Shown: piece after piece, positions 33,244-44,735 of the stretch
How the letters are laid out: each line of letters begins with the position of its first letter
How positions within the stretch are numbered: the first letter of the stretch is position 1
NCBI GenBank assembly: GCA_037176725.1
Contig: JAZBRS010000075.1
Span: 76,634,001-76,698,000, forward strand
Reading direction: 5' to 3'
DNA: 64,000 nucleotides
DNA from: Posidonia oceanica
Taxonomy: Eukaryota > Streptophyta > Magnoliopsida > Alismatales > Posidoniaceae
Translations under genes and position numbers: made by a program
The notes under the pieces: generated by a model
The model's database searches: none
Told to the model about the DNA's origin: nothing
Seen by the model: the letters and a program-made list of their open reading frames with translations, nothing else

Positions 33244-34578
33244 CTAGTCAACTCGGGCCTTCTTCGACTGCCGGGAGTCGGGAAACAAAGGGCCGCCTGG
33301 CGGAATTTCAGTGATAGGCCAGAGCTGTCGGACTTCAGCTTCATACTCAGGGGTGCATCCTACACCTCTCACAGCTGCAATGTCTGTAGATTGGACCCCA
33401 TGCTGCATCAGACTAGCAAGCTTCTTGGTTGGGGCAGTTGTGCTGAGAGGGTACATCTGTAGAAGCTGGGGCGCTGTACTGTCAATGAAGGCGCCCTGCT
33501 GGAAGCTGAACTGGCGCATGACCCTGATTGGATGGTACTCTACGCCTGCCGTGAAACCTGGAAGGATGATCAGCCGCATGTCACGCGCGCTGAAGAAGAC
33601 AGTGAATGGCTCTGCTACAGAGGGGACAATACGCCAGGTTATAGCGTCGTCAGTCAGTGCTGATAGCTTCTCGTATTCTTCTTTGACGCTCTTTTCTGTC
33701 TTGGCCCAGGCGCTGCTGCAGTAGGCTTCAAAGGCATGCACTTGAGGGCACAAGAGGTTCGTTTTTAAGTGCGCGGTCAGCCAGACTTGTATGAGTGCTC
33801 CGCAACCATGGAAGTGGCGGCAGCGATGAGAGATGCGGTCCAGCCCGCGATAGGTCTCTGCCAGGACAACTGGTGCCAGGTCTATGTACTGGGTCACCAC
33901 TGCTAATGCAATCTCTGCAACCTCGATGGCCACTGTCAGTCGGCCATGGGTAAAGATCAGCTCGCCCAGGAAGCGGATAACAAATCCTCGGAGCCACAGC
34001 TCATCTCCGAGTTCTGCGCGCTTGTTCATGATATCATCGAAGTGCGCAAGGCGAAGCATAGGTTCAGGCCCACTGGTGCAGATTAGTTTCTGTTGACAGG
34101 TTTGAGTGGGGAGCCCAGTCAGCTGGCTCAGGACCTGGAGGTATCCGTTGCGCCTCATGAAAATAGGCGGCCCCAGGATCTTTGAAAAGCCGCAGATCCG
34201 ACGCACCTCTTCCAGCGTGGGTGTCAGCTCAGTCTTGTTGAAACGGAAGACATGATGTGCCGGCTTCCAGAATCTTGCGGCGGCACACAAAAGGTGGCGG
34301 CTGACCTCCACATAAGCAGCCTTCAGCAGTTTAGTTGGTATGCCCCACAGGCGCAGCTGTTCACAGTCTTGTAGAGTGAGCCTGCTGATCCATTCTCGCA
34401 GGGCTTCTGAGCAGTGTGCAGGAGTTAGCAGAGTAGGAAAGCCCATTATGCTGATTACAGAGGGACAGGCAGACAGCTGCAGCAGCTTGAAAGTACCTGC
34501 TATCAATAAACAGTCAGATCTCGCAGGCGTATATTCTTCGACAATAAACAGAAACTGAGGCTGATAAAGTAGTTCCAT
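33244..34578 (-). CDS. Extra ORF of E1, plant-mobile-domain / DUF7745-like protein (444 codons)
   Basis: Uninterrupted homologue of 1629-2969, on the coding strand of E1, about 1.4 kb after the integrase. Conserved marks: LREWISRLTLQD, CAAARFWKPAHHVFRF, ELTPTLEEVRRICGF, WLTAHL and a basic C-terminus SKKARVD. About 19 residue differences from the other copy are scattered and none shifts the frame. The first ATG of the other copy is ATA here, so this one starts at MELLYQPQ or further in at MGFPTLL. Being intact beside a gag-pol with stops and frameshifts suggests it is expressed separately or selected. How it is expressed (spliced or separate transcript) is not visible. It is not an envelope: no signal peptide or membrane segment is apparent. 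Confidence 0.7.
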   Translation of the reverse strand: MELLYQPQFLFIVEEYTPARSDCLLIAGTFKLLQLSACPSVISIMGFPTLLTPAHCSEALREWISRLTLQDCEQLRLWGIPTKLLKAAYVEVSRHLLCAAARFWKPAHHVFRFNKTELTPTLEEVRRICGFSKILGPPIFMRRNGYLQVLSQLTGLPTQTCQQKLICTSGPEPMLRLAHFDDIMNKRAELGDELWLRGFVIRFLGELIFTHGRLTVAIEVAEIALAVVTQYIDLAPVVLAETYRGLDRISHRCRHFHGCGALIQVWLTAHLKTNLLCPQVHAFEAYCSSAWAKTEKSVKEEYEKLSALTDDAITWRIVPSVAEPFTVFFSARDMRLIILPGFTAGVEYHPIRVMRQFSFQQGAFIDSTAPQLLQMYPLSTTAPTKKLASLMQHGVQSTDIAAVRGVGCTPEYEAEVRQLWPITEIPPGGPLFPDSRQSKKARVD

Positions 34579-35940
34579 ATGTATTCAGCAGTTGATAACA
34601 GAACATAGCAATTAAGCACAAATAAGCAAAGGGAATTGGCAGCAGTCTGGCGAATGCGGGGGCAAGGGCCGGCAGGAGATCTGGACCGGCGCAGCTTGAG
34701 TGTCGTCAATGCGCTCTGCTAGGGAGAAGTACTGCCTCAGGGCCGAAGCGTGTTGCAGAGCGGAGAGATCGATGGAAGAGGAAAGGAGTGAGAGAGGATG
34801 CATGTATGCAGGATGCAAGTGATATGCTTATGAAGGTGAGTAGTATGCTTGGATGATGAGTATGCTTAGGTGCCCTCAGCATACGGAATGCTTTGGTGCC
34901 TGCTGTGAAGGAAGAGAGTGGTCCTTGACTCACTGGGCCCTACCTAGATTCTTGGCTTGTCGGTGGCTCTCCGGAACGGGTTGTTGGCATTATACAGGTG
35001 GTGGTGTGGTGAGGACAGGCTGTTGGCCAGACTCTCAGGACCTACACCTATTCTTTCAGCTCTCTCTTTTTTTTTTGATTGATTTCTCCCTCATAGGTAT
35101 GCAGTCTTTCTCTGCCCCTAGCTAGGAGAAGGGTGAGTGTTTGCTCTTGAAGGGATGTGGTAGACCCTTTTAGGCTTAACATGCTGGGGGTCTCTAGTGA
35201 GGCATGGGGGATAGCAGTGCCTGTGTTTTTTGGGCTACATTTTGCCTCTTTTTTTGTCTTTTTTTTTGTTTTTTGCTTTGCTTGCTTTTTTTTTCTTTTT
35301 TTTTGGTTTTTGTTCTATCTCTTTTCTCTTTTTTTTTTTGTTGTTTTGCTTTTCTCCTTTTTTTTTTCAGGCTTTTGCTATCCCCATTTTGGTGGCAAAA
35401 GAAGGGTGCTTGAAATGTAATGGATTTAGGCTTTGGGTCTGTTGTGTGATGGGTAGAAGGAGCAGGGTTAGACTGCACACCCCTATCTCTCGGGCTGGCT
35501 TCTGTCTTCGTCTTCTGTTCCTTGGATGTGCCCAAACCTAGGTATCTACTCTCGCTTTTTCCAGACTCACATCCTAACATTTTTTCTCCCTCAGAGGTGT
35601 ATGTCCTTGCGAGATTAGGCGGTTCGCCTGTCCTCGTTGGTGGTGGCTCCCTCACTAGCTAAGACGTCTGAGTAGTGCCAGGTGAGGTAGGGTGACTCTT
35701 TCCAGAGCAGGCAAGCACTTCCGATTTTCATCACCGGGCCAAAGATACAATGCTTGAGAAGATAACGACAATGATTTTGGAGAGAGAGAATGCAAGAGTT
35801 GAAAGGATGACGATGATGATTTGAAAAGATGTGGCAAGAAGGCGAGAATGCAAGCGCGAGTGGGAGAAGGGTATCTGCAACGGGGCCGCTTTCGGCTACT
35901 GATAGTACTTCTTCAGATAGCAGAGGTTGACGGGCTCAGA
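34579..35940 (-). other. E1 spacer between integrase and extra ORF
   Basis: Homologous to 314-1628. Holds the same purine tract (T-rich on the + strand, about 35246-35370). No gene. Confidence 0.7.
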
Positions 35941-37548
35941 CTGCTCGACCTGGTCCATATCCTCAAGAGTTACAGCGCCTCCCGAAAGATCTGCTTGACC
36001 ACAAAGGGGCCACGCCAGTTGGGTCGGAATTTCCCTCGACCGTCAGGCAAATGAATGGCGCGCAAGACAAGGTCCCCTGGCTGAAAGCTTCTAGGCTGGA
36101 CCTTCTTCAAGAATGCTCTGGCCATCTGCTTCTGGTAGCAGTGAGCGTTGTGCATAGCTTGCAGTCTACGCTCATCTATTAAGTTTAGTTGGATGCAGCG
36201 GTCTTCGACCCATTCTGCCTCTTCCAACCCAGCTTCTCGTAGGATCCGCAGGGAGGGGATCTCTACTTCAACAGGTAACACCGCTTCCATTCCGTACACC
36301 AGAGAGTACGGGGTGGCTCCTGTAGAGGTCCGGATTGATGTCCTGTACGCCCAGAGCGCGTACGGGAGCTTGTCGTGCCAATCCTTGTGGGTTTCTGCCA
36401 TTTTCTTCAGAATCTTGACAATGTTCTTGTTTGCAGACTCCACAGCTCCGTTCATCTGTGGCCGATAGGGGCGAGGATCGATGATGCTTGACCTTGAGAT
36501 TCTGCAGGTATTCCTCGATCCTTTTGGCAATGAAGTTTGTGCCATTATCAGAGATGACTGAGTGCGGGACCCCATATCGGGCAACGATATTGTTTCTGAT
36601 AAATTTTTCTGTTGCCACAGCGGTGACTGTTCTGTAAGAAGCTGCTTCCACCCACTTGGTAAAGTAATCAATCGCTACCAGAATGTAACGATGACCATTT
36701 GAAGCAGCAGGGTGGATGGCGCCGATGACATCGATCCCCCAGGTGGAGAAAGGCCATGGCGAAGACATGTTGTGCAGCTGATGTGGAGGGGCCTTGATGA
36801 AGTTACCATGAATTTGACAGTTGTGGCATCTACGCACGAACCGGCAGCAGTCGGCCTCCATGGTCTGCCAGAAATATCCTTGAAGCATAATCTTCTTGGC
36901 CAGGAGGACGCCGTTCATGTGCGGGCCACAGGACCCCGCATGCACTTGGAGCATCAGCGTGTCAGCCTCTGATTTGTTCAGGCAGCGTAGTAGCATCTGA
37001 TTGTATGACCTTCTGTACAGCTGCCCAGCCCCCAACACATACTTTGACGCCAGACGCGCCAGAGTTCTCTTGTCTGCTGCCGTGGTATCAGGAGGAAAGC
37101 TACCAGACTCCAGAAAGGATTTTATATCTCGATACCAGGGCTGCCCCTTTGCTGGATCCGCTTCTTCTATGCTCATGCAGTATGCAGGCTGCTCGATGCG
37201 AGTGACTGATACATCCACTGCGCTATCTTCTGAGATGGTGAGCCAGGATGCCAGGGTTGCTAGTGCGTCTGCATACGCGTTCTTTGCTCTGTTCATGTAT
37301 GTGAAGCAGATGCTCTCAAATCCTTCCATCAGCCTCAGCAGGTGTTCGTGATACGGCACAAGCTTGGGATCTTTTGTCCTCCAGTCGCCGTTCACTTGAG
37401 AAATTACCAGCATGGCATCACCGTGCACATGCAGCTTCTGCGCCTCATGTTCGAGGGCGACTTTCAACCTTAGGATGCATGCTTCGTACTCTGCTTCATT
37501 GTTTGTGCATGCGAAAGTCAGCTTCCTCGCGAAGGGAATCATCTGTCC
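35941..37548 (-). pseudogene. Second RNase H (C-terminal part) and integrase of E1, two frameshifts
   Basis: Begins after the stop at 37549 with the rest of the archaeal-like RNase H (NEAEYEACIL, VHGDAMLVISQV, AYADALATLAS). Integrase zinc region with CHNCQIH at about 36810-36825. Catalytic residues: GIDVIG, SDNGTNF and, in another frame, the Glu in NGAVESANK. The frame changes at a GGGG run (36468-36471 on the + strand), where one extra base relative to the expected frame is present. After FVVKQIF a one-base loss relative to the copy at 1-313 ends the ORF early at 35970; the normal end (YLKKYYQ, stop) lies near 35900. All three catalytic acids survive. Confidence 0.87.
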
Positions 37549-40305
37549 CTAGGGCGTGGTCAGCACTGCGTCTACGCCTCGGCCCTTTTTGTTGACTGCA
37601 CCATCAAAGTAGAGCTGCCATTCCTCTTGTTTCTTAGGATCTTTCTGTTCAGAGTCCTCCATTGCAAAGAGAATGTCTTCATCAGGGAACTGTGTCTGGA
37701 AGGGTTGGTATTCAGGCAGAGGAAGGTCAGCAAGATGGTCTGCCATGGCTTGACCCTTCATGGATTTCTGTGTGACAAAGGTGATGTCGTACTGAGACAA
37801 TAACACCTGCCACTTAGCACATCTGCCCACCATGGCCGGCTTCTGAAAAAGGAACTTGATAGGATCATGCCGGCATAAGAGCTGAACTGGGTATGCCATC
37901 ATGTAGTGCCTTAGTTTCTGTGCAGCCCAGATAAGGGACAAGCAGGTCTTCTCTAGTGTACTGTACTTGGCTTCGCATTCATTAAACTTCTTGCTCAGGT
38001 AATAGATGGCACGCTCCCTTCTACCAGATTCGTCAAGTTGGCCCAAGACGGCGCCCATGGAATGCTGCGTGGTAGAAAGGTAGAGAAGCAAAGGTCTCTC
38101 TGGTGTAGGCGGGACCAGGACAGGAGGCTTGATCAGCAGCTGCTTGATCTTGGCAAATGCAGCCTGACACTCCTCGCTCCAGTGAATCTGCGCATTCTTC
38201 TTCAAGAGCTTGAATATGGGCTCGCAGATGGGCGTAAGCTGTGCAATAAAGCGACTGATATATTGTAAACGCCCAAGCAGACTTCTGACTTCTTTTTCAG
38301 TTCTGGGGGGTGGCATGTCCACGATGGCTTGTGCTTTCAACGGGTTCACCTCAATCCCCCTTTGGCTAACAATGTAGCCGAGCAATTTGCCAGAAGACAC
38401 CCCGAATACGCACTTCTTGGGATTCAGGCGCAGTTTGTACTTCCGTAGACGGTCAAAGAGCTTTTTGAGACAGGTAAGATGATCTTCAGGCTCTTTGCTT
38501 TTAGCAATCATGTCATCTACATAGACCTCTACTTCTTGGTGCATGAGGTCGTGGAACAGCGCAGTCATGGCCCTCTGATAGGTTGCACCAGCATTTTTCA
38601 GGCCGAACGGCATGACTTGGTAGCAGAAGACTCCCCAAGGGGTGATGAATGAAGTCTTTTCCATGTCTTCTTCTGCCATCTTGATTTGATTGTATCCAGA
38701 AAAGCCGTCCATGAAGGAGAGCATCTTGTGGCCCGCTGTATTGTCGACTAGGACGTCAATGTGAGGCAATGGAAAGTCGTCCTTGGGACTCGCCTTGTTC
38801 AGGTCCCTGTAGTCGATGCAGATCCGGATTCGGCCATCTTTCTTGGGCACAGGTACAATGTTTGCCAGCCATTCAGGATAAAGAACGACCTTCAGAAAGT
38901 TGACCCTGAGCTGCTTCATTATCTCTTCTTTGATCATGAGCAGCCACTGTGGTCGCCATCTTCTTAGTTTCTGCTTTACTGGCTTGGCATCCGGGTTTAA
39001 GGGCAGATTGTGCACCACTACTTCTATGTCAAGGCCGACCATATCTTCGTAACTCCAGGCGAAGACATCCGCATATTCTTTCTGGAATGTGATGAACTCT
39101 GCTCGAGCCAGGGAGGACAGCTGGGCACTGATACGAACTTCTCTAACTTCCTCAGCTGTGCCGATGTTGACAACCTCCGTTTCTTCTTCAACATGGAGGT
39201 TGGGGCCTTCTGGGTCGTCGTCATAGGGCCGGAACTCGGGCAATGATTCATCAGTATCATCCATGCCCGTATCATCCTCCTTTCCATAAGCAATAAGTTC
39301 CGAGAGGATCTCTTTCTCAAAGGAAGGGCTTGTGATGTCGAAAGAGTGCATATGTTCCGCTGCTTGGCCCTGGTGACGCTTCAGGATGGTCACGCTTACT
39401 CTAGTGTTCTTGTAGCCTCGGTGCGCGACCTTTGTCCCAGCAACTCCTTCGGCTGCTTGCTCTGGTCTGACTAATTCTGCTGAGTGCTCTGCTGATACTG
39501 CTGAGGGCCTTGCTGATTCTGCTGTTAATGCTGCTGACTGTTCTGCCGCTGAGGCTGCTGACAGCTCTGTTACTGGCTCTGCTTTCTGCTCTGTTACTGC
39601 TGCTGCATGCACTGCTGATGGTTCCTCCTCTGGGTCTTCCAATGTGCTTGGGGAGGGTATGCCGGACTGGCGGCTAATCAGGGTATTGCCGCTTGCTATG
39701 CTGCTCAAATGAGGCATGTGTTGCACAAACCACCTAGACCTGCCTTCCGATTGGAGAGTAATGAGCTTATCTGGTCTAGGGGAGTCCGACGCTGCTGAGT
39801 CTTCTTCCAGGACCATGATAGAGGCATGGTCTTCTTGCAGAGGAGGGTCCGTAGCCACGGCTTTCCCTTTCCTTTCTGCAGCTTGATGCTCTGCCAAGTC
39901 TTCTGCTATCGACTTGATCTGTTCTTGATAGAGTAGCTCTAAGTCGGACATCCAAGAATCGACCTGGGCTTCTATCGCCACTCCTTCTTCCTCGTCCAAG
40001 GGGGAGTCGACGTAATAGGTGCCGGGGGCCTGCGGCACTGGCCCGGCTGCAAGACGGATTGCTGCCCTTGGAATCTGCATGATCTGGTTCACGGGCGCGT
40101 CCGCTGATGGCAGTTCTGATGTAAAGGCCCAAATAGACAAGTCAGCGGTGCCATAGATGGATATGCTGCCAGGGTCACTGTTGGAGAGTAAGCAGGGGTG
40201 CTCTTCAGAGGGCTCAAGGGCCCGGAGAGTGTAGTGCTCAGTTGGCCTTTTGTATCGGGCCGTAACTGAGAGAGTGCAGCCTCTGACGCCATGGGGTCTT
40301 GCCAT
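37549..40305 (-). pseudogene. Reverse transcriptase, RNase H and start of second RNase H of E1
   Basis: Open for 918 codons and ended by a TAG (37549-37551) in GVDAVLTTP*GQM, where related copies have CAG. Order: acidic linker; RT from KPVKQKLRRWRPQW; RICIDYRDLNKASPKDDFPLP; SFMDGFSGYNQI; MPFGLKNAGATYQRA; catalytic YVDD at 38512-38523; RT-linked RNase H (LYLSTTQHSMGAVLG, AIYYLSKKFNECE); connection (DPIKFLFQKPAMVGR); start of the second RNase H (LYFDGAVNKKG). Its N-terminal part is reached from the protease frame only by a frame change between about 40305 and 40089. The polymerase core looks intact. Confidence 0.9.
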
Positions 40306-40526
40306 GAGAGCTGCTGCTGGTTGTCAGGGGTATGCGAAGCGGACTGCGCCTGCTGCATTCCCGGAGATGTGGATGCTGGAGCGGGCTGAGCCGCGCTGCT
40401 GATTGAACTGATTAACTGCCCCTCCAGAGATAGGGACAGTGGCACTGATGTAGCTGTGACCGCTGGTAGCATGCTTGGTTCTGCCAGAAGGAGTGTCTCT
40501 GACTCCTGCACTGCTGCTGTCTGATC

Positions 40527-42347
40527 TTAAGAAGCTGATGTGGCTGCAAAAGATTGGGAACTTGCATCTGCCACAGGGCCTGCTGAGCTGCCTGCTGTTT
40601 CTGCCAGAGGAAGAGCTGAATAGATTGACTGTGTGGCCTCTGCTCTGATCACTGTTTCTGCTGTGCTGGTTGGGACTGCCTCTGTTGTACCAGACTGCTC
40701 CTCATCCGAGTAGTAGTCCTCAACACACACCCAATCCTCTGCCGGTGCCATGTCTTGATCGTTGGTCGATCCCAGGGTTCCTGCACTGGTAAAGTTAGTG
40801 AGGTCTCTGGGAATGGCTGGTGCATGGTCCTTGAGCTGGAAGCAGTGATCTTCGTTGGTCTTGGGCTCGTAGCCGAAGCCTTCAGATTTCCTTCGCTCCA
40901 CTGCTACGATCGGCTCTGCGATCCCCTGGCCGTGACGCCCAAGTGGCGTACCCTTTATGTAACCCCACCTGTGACATACATTCTCGACCATTCGAAAGGG
41001 ATTGCTGTGAACGGTCAAGGAGTTGACACGTTCAAGATCAGGAATGAAGTTAACCGGCTCGCACCGATTAACGCGATATAGGGCTTCAGAAGTCTCAGGG
41101 TCAAACGGGATAGATTGCGAAGACACGGGGGAGACTGCTTCGATCCGCTCCTTCTCAAAGTTCTCTGCCATGACGACAATGACATCGTCGCCGCGACGAT
41201 ACTTTATCATTCGATGGAGGGTCGAAGGAAGGACCTGATGCTTGTGAAGCCAAGGGCGCCCAAGCAGAAGATTGAAGTTAGGCTGCAAGTCGACGACATT
41301 GAATTCTACGTCGAAGACGACCGGGCCAATAGCGAGAGGAATAATCAGGACCCCTAGAGCGTCATGGTGAGTGTTGTCAAAGGCTGTCATTCCCTTCACG
41401 GCTGGCGTGATGTCCTCGGCTTTGAATCCGAGCTTGGTTGCTGTACGCAAGGGGCAGACGTTAAGGCCTGACCCATTATCAACCAGTGTTAGGGGAATGC
41501 GAAAGTTTTTGAACTGCACCGTGACGAAGAGGGGCTGGTTGTGATTAATCCCCGCCGGAGGCAGCTCATCACTCGTAAAAGAGATGATCTGGGGCTCCGC
41601 AATCAACCCAACCATGCTCTCCAAGGCAGAAGGCTCAATGGACCGGGACACACGGGTAGCCTGGAACACGCGAAGAAAAGCCTCGCGGTGTTCGGCAGAA
41701 GTGTGGATCAAGTCCCAGATAGAAATGTCGGCTTTGACCTTCTTAAGCTGGGAGGTCAAGTCGGCTTTAGGTTGGCTTTTTCTAGCAACTGGAGGGGTGA
41801 TTCTAGCAGGTTCTGAAGGAGTAGTGGTAGGAAGCTGGGTTTCTACAGGCTGGATAGGGATCTGGCCAGCTATAGGCTGATCTGCAGTTGGATCTACTAT
41901 GGGTTGGCTAGAAGGTGGGGGCATAACAGGTCTAGGGTGAGTTGGCCTAATTGCCGGTGTTGGGGGCCTGTAAACCCTCCCCGATCGCGTTACTTCCGCG
42001 CACATCTCTGTGGCGTAGCTGTAAGGGACGCGATGGGTGTCCAGGGTCAAATCAATGACGACTGGAGCACGTGCTGCGAGCACAGGAGAGGTTACAGGGG
42101 GACCTATTGGACACTGCGGTCTGTCTAATGGGTATGGTTGTTGGGGTGGGAAGGCTGAGGCAGGTTGAGGTCTGCCTAGGAGGTGTAGCTGAGGTTGCCC
42201 TAAGAGGTGGATAGGGGAACTAGGCCGAGCCCTAGCTAGAAGGTGCACAGGGGATTGAGCCTGGGGAAGCACGGTGGGAGGCGCGAGAGAGCGCTCCGGC
42301 CTGGCACGCGGTCGGATCATGGTGAATTCCTGACTCGGAGCCGACAA
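40527..42347 (-). pseudogene. Protease and G-patch-like region of E1
   Basis: 606 codons. A Pro-rich N-terminus is followed by the pre-protease helix SIWDLIHTSAEHREAFLR, then a retropepsin-like domain with LVDNGSGLNVCPL (D-N-G instead of D-T/S-G; I recall this form in related plant Tat elements) and FNLLLGRPWLH. After it comes a G-patch-like stretch (RWGYIKGTPLGRHGQG ... GFGYEP). Ends at TAA (40527-40529), after which the same frame is open to 40089. Only one protease domain is present, unlike element B. Confidence 0.8.
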
Positions 42348-42740
42348 CTGCCGCGAGATAGAGACTGACTGGGAAAGGCTCAGAGATGTCAGAGATGAGA
42401 TCAGAGGGGTCTACTACAGAGGTAGCAGGCCTAGAGGGAAAGACAGAGTGGATGCCTGAGGTTCCCGCCCCTCCCGGATAAGAGTGCTCCGGTAAGGGTT
42501 GGCGGGTGATGCCAGAATGCGGGGGAACAGCTGAGCATGCAGATGCATGAGTGTGTGCTTGAGCGGATGCCTCGTGCGTGTCGATCACAATCGTTCCCGA
42601 TTCGATCAAGTCCTGAATTGCGTTCCGCAGGGAGAAGCAATTGTCCGTCGAATGCCCGACACTTCGATGGAAATTGCAGAAGAGGTCCGACCTAAACCAA
42701 TGCGGCAGAGGACTTGGCGGCGGACGAACCTCCGGGAACT
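42232..42740 (-). pseudogene. Gag C-terminal zinc-knuckle segment of E1 (frameshifted)
   Basis: Contains HWFRSDLFCNFHRSVGHSTD, NC and CFSLRNAIQDLIESG, the C-x2-H-x4-H-x4-C type knuckle and helix typical of Tat-lineage Gag. One base shift near 42755 separates it from gag, and another near 42350 from the protease frame. Confidence 0.7.
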
Positions 42741-44735
42741 TCAGGAGCGATGCAACCTTTGGAAGATGACCGTGAGCGGCTCCACCAGTGGGGTGAAACT
42801 ACGCCTCTCAGTGGGTGGTCTTCTTTGCCTTGGGTGTGAGCCTTGCTGAACCGGTGCGGCAGGATAGACCGGTCTAGCAGTGGTAGTGATGTGTGGTGTG
42901 TGTGGATTCCTAGATGCAGGAGCGTACACCATCTGAGCTGGGGCAGGCCGGGATGGCAAGCGAACAGGCACAGCAGGAGAATCGACGAATGCAACAGCGG
43001 GCTTCGGCGAATCCTTCCTCTTCGGGCGGTTGTTGCTGCTGCCGCTGTTGTTGTTGTTGGAGGTGCTGCTGTTGGCACTGTTGCTGCTGATCACTGCCTG
43101 CTTAGCGAACGCAGAGAGAGCCGGGAAGTTGCCACTCCGCAAAGAACTCTCCACGCGCGCTCCAGCTCTGATGAGTGCCGCAAAAGTAGTGACTGGTTGG
43201 ATGCTAAGCAGAGCTCCGAGAGACGGCTGCGCCCCTTTGATAACGATCTCAATAGACTCCTCATCAGAGGGTCTATCTCGAACGTGAGAGGCAAGGGCGC
43301 ACCAGCAGCCGACGTACTCCCCGAACGGCTCGCTAGAATTCTGCTTGATTGCGATCAAGTCCGCCCTCTTTGGGACCAGATCGAGGTTGAAGGAGTATTG
43401 CTCCAGGAACGCCTGACTGAGGTCGTTCCAAGTCTTGATGGCTGACATATCAAGTGATGTAAACCACTTGAGTGCCGGCCCGGTCAAACTCTTCTGGAAC
43501 AAGCGGATCAGCAACCTCTCGTCAGCCTGAAGCTGAGCGAGATCACCGCAGTACGTCTTCAAATGTGCTACAGGGCAGCCCCTACCATTATACTTCTCAA
43601 AGTCCGGGATCTTGAACTTCGGAGGGAGTACCGCCTCTGGAAAGCAGCAGAGGTCCCGGAATTGGTAGGTCTGGTGCTCAGTACCCTGCACTAGTCGTAG
43701 TGCCTTCTCCAAGACGTCCATCCGGTTATTGATGGGGTCTAGGATTGCTGCTGTAGGAGAGGGATCAGCAGGGGTAGCGAGCGCATACGCCGAATGGGTC
43801 GCACCTAAGTGCTCCTCCGGATCTACCATAGTGTCGCCTGGTGGAGCAACGGGATGGCCGGCGTATCCGTGCTGGGGGACTGTGTATGCAGGAGTGTATG
43901 CAGGATGCTGGACCTGATGCAGAGGAGAAGAGTAGATGCCATGCTGTGCTGTGATAGGGGCAGGATGACGGAGCACCAGTTGCTGTACAGGCGGAGTGCC
44001 AGACAACGAGCCAGTGAGGTACTGGGCTCCAGTCGGTCCAAAGGACTGACCACCAGGGGGAAGTGGAGCATGCTGTGCTAAGTGTTGTGCAGCAGGAGGC
44101 GGCAAACGGGCCCCCATCGTCGGAACCGTGAGCAGTTGAGACGATGGTCGAGGCGGAGGTGTGGAGGTCGATGCATGGAATGCAGGAACTGGCCTCAGAG
44201 GAACCTCAGGAACGACAGGAATAGAAGAAGGACGAACTGATAGAGCCATGCCCTGCAGTTTCTGGGCGAGCTCCATCAGGTGCTGGTACTGCGCTTCGGG
44301 CGTCTCGCCAGTGGGGACGCTGAAGTGCAATGCCGGCAAAGGCTGAGAAACAAGTGGCACGGACACAGACTGTCTGGGAGGGAAGGATTCTACAGCAAAG
44401 GTCGCAGCGACGGTGGAAGGGATGTCGAAAGCGACGTATCCCTGGGATGGAGGGGGCAGTGGCATCTCCGAAACGCGAGTAACGGTCGTCAAGATGGATT
44501 CGGCGACCGGATCCGGAGGAAGAGATGCTTGCCACTGTCCCAGGACGTACTGAGAACCTAGAGACGTCAGGGGAGGAAACCCTAGCATCGGAGGGGGAAC
44601 AAGGGGGACGGAAGGAGCAACCGGAGGGGCCGGAACGGGAACACCCTCCGTGACAGGAGCGAAAAGAGGCTCACTAACGTACTGGGCCATTGCTGACCTA
44701 GATCGCGTGAGAACAGGGCTGCGACGAGTGTTCAA
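42741..44735 (-). pseudogene. gag of E1 (664 codons)
   Basis: Starts MNTRRSPVLTRSRSAMAQYV. A long Pro-rich N-terminal region (about residues 25-340) precedes the retrotransposon Gag core: LPPKFKIPDFEKYNGRG, HLKTYCGDLAQLQADERLLI, FQKSLTGPALKWFTSLD, WNDLSQAFLEQYSFN. The 664-codon frame is open but stops at 42741, before the zinc knuckle that follows in another frame. The protein would form the virus-like particle. Confidence 0.85.

Noticed and set aside
33244..34578. Extra ORF as an envelope-like gene, as in Athila
   Set aside because: No signal peptide or convincing transmembrane segment; motifs fit a soluble PMD-type protein.
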